Assembly (NCBI RefSeq): GCF_010672525.1
Contig: NZ_JAAHGH010000026.1
Coordinates: 17,996-81,995, forward strand
Reading direction: 5' to 3'
Source of the DNA: Okeania sp. SIO2B3
Lineage (GTDB): Bacteria; Cyanobacteriota; Cyanobacteriia; Cyanobacteriales; Microcoleaceae
Length of the DNA stretch: 64,000 nucleotides
The position numbers were made by a program, and so were the translations under genes. Each line of letters opens with the position of its first letter. The first letter of the stretch is position 1. The notes under the pieces are model-generated. The model was not told where the DNA came from and ran no database searches. It worked only from the letters and a program-made list of their open reading frames with translations. This document shows, one piece after another, positions 35,815-45,189 of the stretch.

Positions 35815-36960
35815 ATGCTTAATCCTAATGGTGCAAAAATCATTCTCGGTACACCATCCTCTAATTCCCTAGTCGTACCACTCACACCCAGTGCAACCAC
35901 AATGTTCGGACCCCGTGGAGCTTGCTTAATCTCAGAAACTGGACCTCTGTGGGTTGCTGATACCGGACATCATAGATTATTGGGATGGCGAAAATGTCCT
36001 GAAGTTGATACGCAACCTGCTGACTGGGTTATCGGACAATCTGACTTTTCTCAAGAAGGGCAAAATGCCAATGGTACAACCACCGCAGCAACAGTAAGCG
36101 TCCCCACTGGTATCTGTGCTTGTGGAGAAGGGTTAGCAGTAGCTGATGCTTGGAATCATCGGGTATTAATTTGGAAACAGTTACCCGAAGATAATAATGT
36201 TCCTGCCGATATCGTTTTAGGTCAGGCAGATTTTTCTCAAAATGAGTCTAACCGGGGTCAATCAGAAACTGCTGCGGACCGAATGCACTGGCCTTATGGT
36301 GTCGCCTACCATCAAGGAAAACTCTGGGTAGCAGATACGGGGAACCGTCGGGTTTTGATGTGGCAGCAGTTGCCAGAGGTTAACGGACAACCTGCCGATC
36401 TAGTTTTGGGGCAGGCAAATATGAGTTGTCGGGATGAAAATGGAGGGAGTGAAGCAACGGCGGCGAGTATGCGTTGGCCTCATGCAATTACTTTTTGGGG
36501 CAATAATGTTCCGCAACAGTATGGCGATCGCTTGGTTGTGACTGATGCTGGAAATAATCGGGTAATGATTTGGGATGCCATCCCTACTGAGAATAATCAG
36601 CCTTGTTCTGTAGTTCTTGGTCAGTCTCAATTTAATACAGTACAGCTAAATCAAGGGATTTATTTTCCTTCTGGTGCTAGTTTGAGTATGCCTTATGGCG
36701 TGACTGCGGTTGCTAATTGGTTGATTGTTGCTGATACCGCTAATTCTCGGTTATTGGGTTGGCAGGATACTGTGGATATTGGCACTCCGGCAGTTGCATT
36801 AATTGGTCAGTCAGATTTTCAGAGTAAGGGTGAAAATGCTTTGAGTTTGCATCCCACTCGCCAAAGTTTGTGTTGGCCTTATGGGATTTCGGTTTGTGGC
36901 AATACTGTTGTTATTGCTGACTCTGGTAATAATCGAGTATTATTGTGGTGCAATAATTGA
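35815..36960 (+). CDS. NHL-repeat beta-propeller protein
   Basis: 381 residues, no signal peptide. Six NHL-type repeats, each ending in a VADxxNxRVLxW pattern: LWVADTGHHRLLGW, LAVADAWNHRVLIW, LWVADTGNRRVLMW, LVVTDAGNNRVMIW, LIVADTANSRLLGW and VVIADSGNNRVLLW. This gives a six-bladed propeller, a ligand or protein interaction module or hydrolase scaffold. The repeats PADxVLGQAxFSQ mark each blade start. The partner is unknown; the next plus-strand feature is a 62-codon ORF. Confidence 0.9.
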   Translation: MLNPNGAKIILGTPSSNSLVVPLTPSATTMFGPRGACLISETGPLWVADTGHHRLLGWRKCPEVDTQPADWVIGQSDFSQEGQNANGTTTAATVSVPTGICACGEGLAVADAWNHRVLIWKQLPEDNNVPADIVLGQADFSQNESNRGQSETAADRMHWPYGVAYHQGKLWVADTGNRRVLMWQQLPEVNGQPADLVLGQANMSCRDENGGSEATAASMRWPHAITFWGNNVPQQYGDRLVVTDAGNNRVMIWDAIPTENNQPCSVVLGQSQFNTVQLNQGIYFPSGASLSMPYGVTAVANWLIVADTANSRLLGWQDTVDIGTPAVALIGQSDFQSKGENALSLHPTRQSLCWPYGISVCGNTVVIADSGNNRVLLWCNN

Positions 36961-37451
36961 TTTGATTTTTTGACGTTGCTTATTTGAGGTATGAAATTCA
37001 ACATAGCAACCGCTAGGTTAGTTAGGACAATTAGTGCGAGCATCTTGCTCGCGTCATAAATCATCAGAATTACCCGATGTCCTAACTAGGGCTTGCTGAT
37101 TAAATCTTAAAGCATTGACTGATATTGGTTTTAGCCTTTTTAGGTCAGAAATACCTTGGTTTTCAGCTCTTCATGGTCAAAAAGGCGCACAGTTGGGCCA
37201 AAAAAATTATTCCCCTACTCCCCTACTCCCCTACTCCCCTACTCCCCCGCTCCCCTACTCCTTAAAAAAGACTTTTTCAGCAAACCCTAACTATAGTTGC
37301 CACTGCTATAACTGTTCAACCGGACATGATATTACTTGAGATAACAAAGTTTAAATTTATTTTATGAAATATTGAGATTAACAACCGGAGGGATTTATTT
37401 ATTCAATAAGTAGGTTAATGTTAAATTAGCAAACAATTGTGGATAGAAAAA
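36961..37451. other. Intergenic spacer with a MITE and a family B end
   Basis: Besides the family A element there is CGAGCATCTTGCTCG at about 37038 and a family B-type right end CCGGACATGATATTAC at 37321. The remainder is AT-rich; no gene recognised. Confidence 0.5.
37088..37288 (-). mobile_element. Family A MITE, copy 4 (201 bp)
   Basis: Starts AGGGCTTGCTGATTAAAT and ends CTTTTTCAGCAAACCCT. Flanked by AACT direct repeats (37084-37087 and 37289-37292). The interior has a run of CCCCTACTCCCCTACTCCC. Confidence 0.87.
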
Positions 37452-37640
37452 ATGATTGAGAAAGAAAAAAATCTCCCACGAAACACTTTGAATAACGTAA
37501 CTGAAAAACAACAAATTAATAATAACTTAAAACCTTTGGTAGCTGTGTCTGATGATGAGAGACTAAGAAAAGCAGACCCTTTTGAAATTATGAGAGGGTG
37601 GAACTATGGTATCCCTGGATGGTATGTAGAACGATATTGA
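37452..37640 (+). CDS. Small ORF, 62 residues, aromatic C-terminus
   Basis: I do not recognise the family. ATG at 37452; an upstream in-frame TTG at 37437 is less likely. The N-terminal half is Lys/Asn-rich and charged. The C-terminus DPFEIMRGWNYGIPGWYVERY is rich in W and Y. It lies about 490 bases downstream of the NHL gene on the same strand, with a MITE between. Codon use resembles neighbours. It could be a small secreted or modified peptide precursor, but nothing supports that beyond composition. Confidence 0.45.
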   Translation: MIEKEKNLPRNTLNNVTEKQQINNNLKPLVAVSDDERLRKADPFEIMRGWNYGIPGWYVERY

Positions 37641-37859
37641 ATAGCGATCGCGCGAAAGCAAAGTTGAACTTTCTATTTTATTTCCCTATTTTTCCTTCTG
37701 CCTTCTTTTACCGAAAAATTGTGGGTATGCGCCTCCCCTTTTAAGGGATACAAAAAAGAAGATATTTCTACCATATTTGAAGCCTCTTGCTTTCCTGCGG
37801 AATGCTGCGCAAACAGCTAGAGGTACTGATAACTGATAACTGATAACTGATAACTGATA
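37641..37859. repeat. Family D repeat ahead of the FHA-CHAT stop
   Basis: GCCTCCCCTTTTAAGGGATAC followed by GGAATGCTGCGCAAACAGC and tandem CTGATAACTGATAACTGATA. Family D copies also lie near 990, 20838, 53752, 53870, 58962 and 63850. Confidence 0.65.
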
Positions 37860-40800
37860 TTACCATGGCGAACCAATCATCGTAAATGCTGCCCAATAAT
37901 AAGGATGAGACAAATCTCTTCTACCTCCTCTAGCTAACTCCCGTGGTAGAGGAAGATGTTGATTACCATTTCGGAGTATATGACCATCTTGTAAATGCAC
38001 CTCTCCCCGTAACATTGCTAACTGCGCTTGTCGCAATGCTGCTGCTTTAATTGGTCTGTTAGATAAATTCTGATAAAACTCAGTCATTAAAGCTAATGTA
38101 CCAGTATCACTAACATACCAAAGACTTGCCAAAGCAGACTTGACCCCCGCTTGTACTGCTAACCCAGCAAAACCTAACTCAGCTTCTTCATCTCCGACTG
38201 CAGTAGTACAAGCACTCAAAACTAATAACTCTACCTGTGCATTATACAAACGTAACTGACGTAATTGATTTAAGCGTAACTTAGTATCCCAGAGTTGAAT
38301 ATAAGAATTGTCAGCACCCCCTGGATGAAATTCTCCATGAGTAGCTAAATGAATAATTTTGAATTTTTCTTTGCTACTTTGTTGCTTTAAATTTTCGAGA
38401 GTAAATCCTTGATTCAAAAAAGATTGACCAGGCCAAAGATTATTCACGATAGTTTTAAGTTCTACAGGAACTGCAGGTAGAGGAGTTTGCTCGGTATTAC
38501 CAGGAAATTCAGATGCTCCCATTGCCAAAACTTGAGAACCATTTAATCCAACATATGTTGTATCAGTTAAAGTAAAACTAGGAATTAATCCCAAACTATA
38601 TTGTTCGACCAGGAATTGTTGACCGTCGTGTAGAGCGGCGATGGGAATAGTTCGCAAGCCACTATCCATAGAAAAAACGATCGTATTAATATTATGATTT
38701 GCCAATTCTTCAGCAATTGGTGCAATTAACCATTGATATAATTTTTGAGCATTTGGTAAATAATGATGAGAATTTAATTGACTGGGAGTCCTAATCTGAT
38801 TTGTGAATTTTTTGGCAACTTCAATTACTTCATCTCTTGTGTTCCCACTACTTCTGACAATAGGTTTACCATTTGGCAAAAACAATTGCAGTTCTAAATT
38901 ATTGGGTTGTGCAGATACATATATAATTGCTGGTCTAATACCAATTTTTTCAACGCTGCTGAGAGTATTTCGGATATTTGCTGCTGTGACAGTTTTTTTA
39001 GTAATATTTTTTCCGAAATAACCTGCGAATTCTCTGCCTCTGTTTAACTCTATTTGGGATAGGGTATCAGTTAAACTAATTTGATTGTAATTATCGTTAC
39101 GAGAAATTTCGGAAGTAGTGGTTGTTATACTTTCTTCTACGACTATAGTTGGTGTTGGTTTCTGAGAGGACTTACCTTGAGCGGGATTTTCTATAGCAAC
39201 AGTTGGTTCTAACACTGATGGAATTGAACTGGAGTTAGTATCTTCTACAAGAATATTTGTCTCTACATTTTCGGCAATCATAAGTTGAGAGTTATTCGGT
39301 TGTTCAAATTCTAATGTAGTTTGATTTTGATTTTCCACGACTAATGGGATAATTTGTTCCCCTGAACTACTCATTGAGGATGCAATGTTTTCTGCTATCG
39401 GGGTTGTTGGTTGCTCTATACTGCTCACTGAGGATGTAATGTTTTCTGCAATAGGGGTTGTTGGTTGCTCTATACTGCTCACTGAGGATGCAGTGTTTTC
39501 TGCAATAGGGGTTATTGGTTCCTCTATACTGCTAACTGAGGGTGCAATGTTTTCTGCAATAGGGGTTGTTGGTTCGGAATTATCTAAAACTGGTGAGTTT
39601 GATTCGTCGTTGGGGTTTGGAGATACTATCTGTATATCTTGATTTGTGTTTGAGGGTTCTTCGTTATCTACTTCAGGGGGAATTTGAGTTTGCGGTTCCT
39701 CTATATTTTTTGGCTCCTCGACTAATTCTGGTTGAGTTTCGGTAACGGTAGTAGTTTGATTTTCCTCGGAATTACTAGATTCTGTTGATTCTGGTTGAGT
39801 GACATTTTGAGTGGTTGATTCTTCCGGTTGAGGTTGGTTTTCCTGAGTTTCTGATGCGGTTGTGCTTTCAGTAGACTCAGATGTTGTCTCGGTAGACTCA
39901 GATGTTGTTTCATTAGACTCAGATGTTGTCTCGGTAGACTCAGATGTTGTTTCATCAGACTCAGAATTTTGTGGTTGAGAGCTTTCTACTTCTTTTAGTT
40001 CAAAACTACTAGGTAAAGAGCGATCGGGTAAAACTGTTGATTTTCCATCTGTAATTGCCCCTACAGAACCATTAATTGTAGCATCTCCAACGATAAAAGG
40101 TGTATTTCCGGTGCTAATAGCAATATTCCCTCCCACTATCTCTCCTGCGGTAGAAATACTAGCAATATTCTGATTTTGGTCTAAAAAAGTACCTCTTATC
40201 CTGAGAGTATCACCTGTAGTAATTTCTACATTGCCTCCACTATTTCCGCCTTCTGCTTGTATAGATATGACTTCAATACCATTTTCTGCATTCAGTTTAA
40301 CTTCTCCTGCATTTCCTGGTGTAGCACTAGAATTTATTCTACCTATAGTTATACGATCGCCTGCTTGTAGATTAATATTTCCCCCTGCTGTGGTTCCTGT
40401 GGTGGTTATTTTTCCTGTTTCGATAGAACCACTACTGGTAATCTCAATATTGCTAATACTATTATCTGATGTATTTGCAGTCACATCTCCAGTCTGAATA
40501 TTACCTTGAATACTGGTAATACTAACACCTGTGGATGTGGAAATATTGCCAGTGGAAATATCACTATTAGCATTTATAGTAATTTGAGCATTATCTACCC
40601 CAGTTATTGTACCTGTACCTGTAATTGTTTCTGCTTGAATAGTTGTGGGGTCATTGAATACAACTCCATTGGTATTGCTGCTTTCTGTAGAAGCAATAGT
40701 AATATTGCCGGAGTTTTCAGAATTGCCAATGGTAACAGACTCAAAACCATTTGCCAAAGTTGCTAAATCTCCTGTTGTCAGGTGTAGAGGTAAATTACCG

Positions 40801-43214
40801 TCTGTCCCTTCTATATTTTCAAATCCTCCCAGAGTAATATTTTGATTTTCTGATGCTGGTTGTAAGATGAGTCTCCCATTGCTACTGACACTGTTTTCTC
40901 CACCTAAAAGGTTTATTTCATCTCCAGTAATAGTAATGTTGCCAGTTTCTCGACTACCGCTTGATGTTGATATTCCTCGCAAGTTGAGAGTATTTCCAGC
41001 TCTAATATCAATATTCCCGCCACTTTGCCTACCTTCAGCATCAATGCTTTCTGTATCAATATCAGTAACAGCATTTATAGTAATATTCCCACCCCTAGAG
41101 TCTCCACTCGCATCAATTTCTCCAGTCGTAATATCTCCCTGTGCTGTAATATCAATATTCCCACCACTTTGCGTACCTTCAGCATGAATGCTTTGTGTAT
41201 CAATATTAGTAGCAGCATTCATAGTGATATTCCCACCTCTAAAGTCTCCACTCGCATCAATTTCTCCAGTCGTAATATCTCCCTGTGCTTGAACATTAAT
41301 CTCCCCACCATTACTTTCTGCTGTCGTATTTGAATTAGCAGTAGATAAGTTATTAGTCATCACAAAACCTTGACTACTGGTAATATTAAGTTCTCCTCCT
41401 GCTGTATTAATATCTCCAGTATTTATCGTCGTGCCAGAAATATTAACTGTCGCTCCTTGAGTATTGATAGTATTTTCTGAGTCTATTGTCAAAGACCCTA
41501 AACCATTTTCGTCACTATCTGCGACAAATGAGATTTCACCTTTTGTCTGAGCAAAGTTTAATTGAGTTTCAGATAAATTATTGATAGTAATATTATCGGA
41601 TGCTTGAAAAGTAATATTTGTACTATCTGATATGCTTTCTATTGATGATTTTGATATTTGAGATTCTATTGCCGTTTCACCTCTTAAAGGATTATCTGCG
41701 ACATCAATATTTGCATCTACAATATTAATATTTTCAGCCTTAAATGATAAACTACCCAACACATCTGGAGAACCTAAATTAACAGTACCATCAAAAATTA
41801 AATTTCCTTGACTAGAAACTTCTACTAAATTTTTACTAGAGTTTTGTTCTGCTGATGTAGCCTGTTCTTCTCTACGACCAAGAGCTTCTATTTTTCCAAA
41901 AAAGCTAGTTTCTTCATCACTCCAAATAACTACATTACCACCTTCACCTCTAAAAGAAGTAGCATATATTTCTGTCTTTTCATCTACATAAGTACGAATA
42001 GCATTAGGAACTGTTCCTAAACCTTCAGAATCTCCACCAATTCTAATATTGCCACTACCATAGAGACCAGAAGCATTAAGCTTGGCATTAAATAATCCTA
42101 CTTTTTCTCCAAAAATATTAATTTTACTTGTATTTGAAAATTCAGAATTTTCTGCCAAAGAAATATCAAGAGAACCAGATATAATCGTTGTTCCTAAATC
42201 TGTAGGAATTACTTGATTTGAACCTGTTAAAACTACTTCATTATTATCATTAACTCTAACTCCAGTAGCAATTTCCATCACTTCACTATTACCTGTTAAA
42301 AGTTCTGGTATAGATAAGGGATTTAAACTGTGTAATTCTTCTGACAAATCATTAGAAATTCCTCCATCCTCTGTCGCTATTTCTAAATTTAATAAACGTC
42401 CTTCTTGACTAATACGGACTAAATTTTCTCCAGGAACTGTAGAGATCGTAATTTCACCACCTGGTGCAGAAATTTTACCTGTATTAATAATTGTTCCCCC
42501 CAATAAAGTGACACTTTCTCCTGCTTCAACAGTAAGCTCACCTCTATTTAAAATTACTCCAGGACTCGTCATCGGGAAAGAAAAAGCACTGGGATTTCCT
42601 GTTAAAATATCGTAGTTATTTTCACCTATGCTATTGAACCAACCAGAGTCAAAACCAATACCTGAACCAGTAGTTACAACAAAAGATGCAGGTATATCCA
42701 ATCTAGCATTTGCACCAAAAATTATACCCGCAGAGTTCATCATCAGTAAGTTAGAATTGCCCCCTGTTACCTGAATTAGACCATTAATTACAGAAGCATC
42801 TCCACCAGTGACACGAGTTAGAATATTTTTGATATTTGGGTTAGAAATAAAGTTAACAATTTGGTTTTCTCCCACATTAAATTTCTCGAAGCTATGGAAA
42901 AGATTAGTATTATCTTTTGATTGCTTCCCACCTGTAATATCAAAGCGAGTTTGGGAAGAATCTGGGGATGGTATTACCGGAGTTACTACTGTATTGGTTG
43001 AATTTGCTTCGGGAACTATTGGTTGAGCTGATGCCATTTGAGCGGAAAAAATTTTCCATGGAATTATTCTTAATCTACCGCTGTTATGGAATGGTAGGAG
43101 GACAGGAGTATCAAAGACCCAAAGTCCAGTCAGGGGAAAGGCTATGAGAATCTGGTAAATTTTATAGATGGGTGCATAGTTCATTGGTTTATGACTCTTT
43201 ATCCTACTTATCAT
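37860..43214 (-). CDS. FHA-type two-partner-secretion exoprotein with a C-terminal CHAT peptidase domain
   Basis: 1784 residues. An N-terminal hydrophobic signal (about 16-45) is followed by the TPS/filamentous-hemagglutinin domain (FDITGGKQSKDNTNLFHSF, NGLIQVTGGNSNLLMMNSAG). A long beta-helix has repeated NITINA and GDITTGEIDASGDS motifs. A Ser/Thr/Glu-rich linker (ETTSESTETTSE) and about four SSIEQPTTPIAENI repeats precede a CHAT domain. Its likely catalytic residues are H1626 in LATHGEF and C1669 in LSACTTAVG. CHAT peptidases are caspase-like. A secreted FHA-CHAT fusion suggests a surface-displayed or released protease. No TpsB transporter is in the window. Confidence 0.92.
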   Translation of the reverse strand: MISRIKSHKPMNYAPIYKIYQILIAFPLTGLWVFDTPVLLPFHNSGRLRIIPWKIFSAQMASAQPIVPEANSTNTVVTPVIPSPDSSQTRFDITGGKQSKDNTNLFHSFEKFNVGENQIVNFISNPNIKNILTRVTGGDASVINGLIQVTGGNSNLLMMNSAGIIFGANARLDIPASFVVTTGSGIGFDSGWFNSIGENNYDILTGNPSAFSFPMTSPGVILNRGELTVEAGESVTLLGGTIINTGKISAPGGEITISTVPGENLVRISQEGRLLNLEIATEDGGISNDLSEELHSLNPLSIPELLTGNSEVMEIATGVRVNDNNEVVLTGSNQVIPTDLGTTIISGSLDISLAENSEFSNTSKINIFGEKVGLFNAKLNASGLYGSGNIRIGGDSEGLGTVPNAIRTYVDEKTEIYATSFRGEGGNVVIWSDEETSFFGKIEALGRREEQATSAEQNSSKNLVEVSSQGNLIFDGTVNLGSPDVLGSLSFKAENINIVDANIDVADNPLRGETAIESQISKSSIESISDSTNITFQASDNITINNLSETQLNFAQTKGEISFVADSDENGLGSLTIDSENTINTQGATVNISGTTINTGDINTAGGELNITSSQGFVMTNNLSTANSNTTAESNGGEINVQAQGDITTGEIDASGDFRGGNITMNAATNIDTQSIHAEGTQSGGNIDITAQGDITTGEIDASGDSRGGNITINAVTDIDTESIDAEGRQSGGNIDIRAGNTLNLRGISTSSGSRETGNITITGDEINLLGGENSVSSNGRLILQPASENQNITLGGFENIEGTDGNLPLHLTTGDLATLANGFESVTIGNSENSGNITIASTESSNTNGVVFNDPTTIQAETITGTGTITGVDNAQITINANSDISTGNISTSTGVSITSIQGNIQTGDVTANTSDNSISNIEITSSGSIETGKITTTGTTAGGNINLQAGDRITIGRINSSATPGNAGEVKLNAENGIEVISIQAEGGNSGGNVEITTGDTLRIRGTFLDQNQNIASISTAGEIVGGNIAISTGNTPFIVGDATINGSVGAITDGKSTVLPDRSLPSSFELKEVESSQPQNSESDETTSESTETTSESNETTSESTETTSESTESTTASETQENQPQPEESTTQNVTQPESTESSNSEENQTTTVTETQPELVEEPKNIEEPQTQIPPEVDNEEPSNTNQDIQIVSPNPNDESNSPVLDNSEPTTPIAENIAPSVSSIEEPITPIAENTASSVSSIEQPTTPIAENITSSVSSIEQPTTPIAENIASSMSSSGEQIIPLVVENQNQTTLEFEQPNNSQLMIAENVETNILVEDTNSSSIPSVLEPTVAIENPAQGKSSQKPTPTIVVEESITTTTSEISRNDNYNQISLTDTLSQIELNRGREFAGYFGKNITKKTVTAANIRNTLSSVEKIGIRPAIIYVSAQPNNLELQLFLPNGKPIVRSSGNTRDEVIEVAKKFTNQIRTPSQLNSHHYLPNAQKLYQWLIAPIAEELANHNINTIVFSMDSGLRTIPIAALHDGQQFLVEQYSLGLIPSFTLTDTTYVGLNGSQVLAMGASEFPGNTEQTPLPAVPVELKTIVNNLWPGQSFLNQGFTLENLKQQSSKEKFKIIHLATHGEFHPGGADNSYIQLWDTKLRLNQLRQLRLYNAQVELLVLSACTTAVGDEEAELGFAGLAVQAGVKSALASLWYVSDTGTLALMTEFYQNLSNRPIKAAALRQAQLAMLRGEVHLQDGHILRNGNQHLPLPRELARGGRRDLSHPYYWAAFTMIGSPW

Positions 43215-43619
43215 ACAACTACTCTTTCGTCAAAATTTTTTGCTCCCCCAATGAGTTACATCTAAACATCAAATCAAATAAATATTATAGAGAAAATTTC
43301 TGTTTGAGCTATTTCCATTTCTACTGTAATCTAAAATTTCAGTAACTTGCTTGTAACTTGCACTGAAAATTTGGCCCTGTCTATACTATAGCAATGTGCC
43401 CTAGCATATTTACAAGTTGCAGGAGGTGTCCAATAGCTAAAAGTTTTATGTTATCAGCTTTTTATTCCCCTATTGCCTCACAGGAGTGCGCATTCCCTTG
43501 GGTCTAGTCTCCTCCGGAAGAGCTAAAGCTAACGCCGACGTGGGGTCGCACCGCTGTTACCTATTGCCTGTTGCCTGCGCGCAGCGCTATACTTTTAACT
43601 TTTGACTTTTAACTTTTTT
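43215..43619. other. Intergenic spacer between the FHA-CHAT gene and coaE
   Basis: AT-rich, with a TTACCTATTGCCTGTTGCCTG repeat near 43557 and ACTTTTAACTTTTGACTTTT repeats up to the coaE start. No promoter obvious. Confidence 0.5.
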
Positions 43620-44255
43620 ATGATGCGTCTTATTGGTTTAACTGGGGGTATTGGTACAGGAAAGACTACTGTATCAAATTATTTGAACAAAACTTACCAT
43701 CTCCCAATTTGGGACGCAGATATTTATGCCCGTAAAGCTGTACAACCAGATTCATTGATTTTAGATAGTATAGTAGAACACTATGGCACAAATATATTGT
43801 TACCTAATGGTAATCTTGATAGGCAAAAATTAGGAGAGATTGTTTTTAACAATCAAGAAGAGTTATTCTGGTTAGAGAAACAAATTCATCCTTATGTACG
43901 CGATCGCTTCGAGGAGAATATTCAGCAGTTTGTCGTCAAAAATAATGAACCTGGGTATAATACCTCCGGTCGATACCCCACAGCAGTATTAGTAATACCA
44001 TTGCTGTTTGAAGCCAAAATGACTGATTTAGTAACAGAAATTTGGGTTACATACACTTCACCTCAACAACAAATAGAGAGATTGATGAAACGTGATAGCT
44101 TAAGTCAAGAACAAGCTTACACTCGAATTAATCATCAAATGCCTCTAGAAAATAAATGTCAACAAGCAGATGTAGTTTTGGATAACTCCTCAACCTTAGA
44201 AATCTTGTTGAAGCAAGTAGACTCAGCGATCGCTCATTCCTCATCACCTAAATAG
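43620..44255 (+). CDS. coaE: Dephospho-CoA kinase
   Basis: 211 residues from the ATG at 43620; an upstream TTG-initiated frame at 43602 is read out of a spacer repeat and is rejected. Begins MMRLIGLTGGIGTGKTTV with the P-loop GGIGTGKT. It has the ADxxxR-type DADIYARKAV segment and HPYVRDRFEENI and ends PLLFEAKMTDLVTE...RINHQMPLE. The enzyme phosphorylates the 3'-OH of dephospho-CoA, the last step in CoA synthesis. Its TAG stop codon is formed by a T of the host and the AG of the MITE inserted at 44254. Without the insertion the codon would have been TAA, so the protein is unchanged. Confidence 0.93.
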   Translation: MMRLIGLTGGIGTGKTTVSNYLNKTYHLPIWDADIYARKAVQPDSLILDSIVEHYGTNILLPNGNLDRQKLGEIVFNNQEELFWLEKQIHPYVRDRFEENIQQFVVKNNEPGYNTSGRYPTAVLVIPLLFEAKMTDLVTEIWVTYTSPQQQIERLMKRDSLSQEQAYTRINHQMPLENKCQQADVVLDNSSTLEILLKQVDSAIAHSSSPK

Positions 44256-44526
44256 GGTTTGCTGAAAAAGTCTTATGGGTGAGGGTAGGAGACAACCCAC
44301 CCCTAGCCCCTCCCCCGACCGTGGAGGGGAAGACAGGAGACAGGAGAAATGTGAATGTAGAGGAGATAGGAGTAACAATTGTAAGAATGATTTTTCTGCC
44401 CAACTATGCGCCTAAAATACGCTCCTAGCATGAGCATGAAGAGCCGAAAACCAGGCACTTTTGAAAGGCCTCAAAAAGGCTAAAGTATTTATATATCAAT
44501 GCTTTTAGATTTAATCAGCAAGCCCT
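44254..44526 (+). mobile_element. Family A MITE, copy 5 (273 bp), in the coaE stop codon
   Basis: Left AGGGTTTGCTGAAAAAGTC, right AATCAGCAAGCCCT. Flanked by AAAT direct repeats (44250-44253 and 44527-44530). The first two bases of the element complete the coaE stop TAG; the original AAATAA would also stop at the same codon. Confidence 0.9.
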
Positions 44527-45189
44527 AAATAATTGATCATCTGGCTGCAATTTTCCTGGAATAGGTAAAGACACTGAATTATATCCTGAAAAGACTATAT
44601 AAGTTTTGTATTTAATAGTAGAAACTCCTTGCATGAACAATGGACAACTCCTATGAGTCTCTACCTATTTATTTACATTTCCATCGTAATTTCGACGATC
44701 TTATTCCGTAATATCTGCAGTTTACAACTAAATTACTCAACCTCAAATACCCAACAATCTTTTGCTCAAGTTAGGGTGTACTGTGATGAACGAGGTAGTG
44801 GACGTGGCGAAGCATAGTGTATTGGTCGCAATAGATAAAACTTTGTGTACTTTACATATCCACAGTACCAGATATATGAGTTTTCCAGCATCCTGACTTC
44901 TGCTGTATCAACTACTTTCTTATTTTCTAGTTATACCAAATCCGGTAATTGCTAGTATACTGATTACGGTTTTCAACAATTAACAATATTTTGAAAAGTG
45001 TGTAATGCGTATTGATGGCGGGTCTGTAGAGGCGGAGTAAACATTCCCGTGACGACGCCAGTTCGCTTGCGGTCAGATCCCGCGTCGGCGTCAGACGCAA
45101 GCGGTGCGACCCCGCGACGACGACAGCTCGCTTGCGGAACGCGCACCAAGAGAAAAAGAGAATTTATGGCCTAAAAACTGGTATTGAAG
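44527..45189. other. Intergenic spacer, GC-rich patch, no gene
   Basis: Between 45020 and 45150 lies an unusually G+C-rich stretch with repeated AGCTCGCTTGCGG and CGCAAGCGG palindromes. The rest is AT-rich. A weak 62-codon ORF (44629-44817) overlaps it; I do not trust it. Confidence 0.5.

Noticed and set aside
39385..41333. Several plus-strand ORFs opposite the FHA-CHAT gene (39385, 40231, 40506, 40867, 41025)
   Set aside because: Opposite-strand shadows of the repetitive beta-helix and linker codons.
44629..44817. 62-codon ORF with a hydrophobic start
   Set aside because: TTG-initiated, weak, no homology recognised; may have a short in-frame ATG at 44653, but there is no ribosome-binding site.
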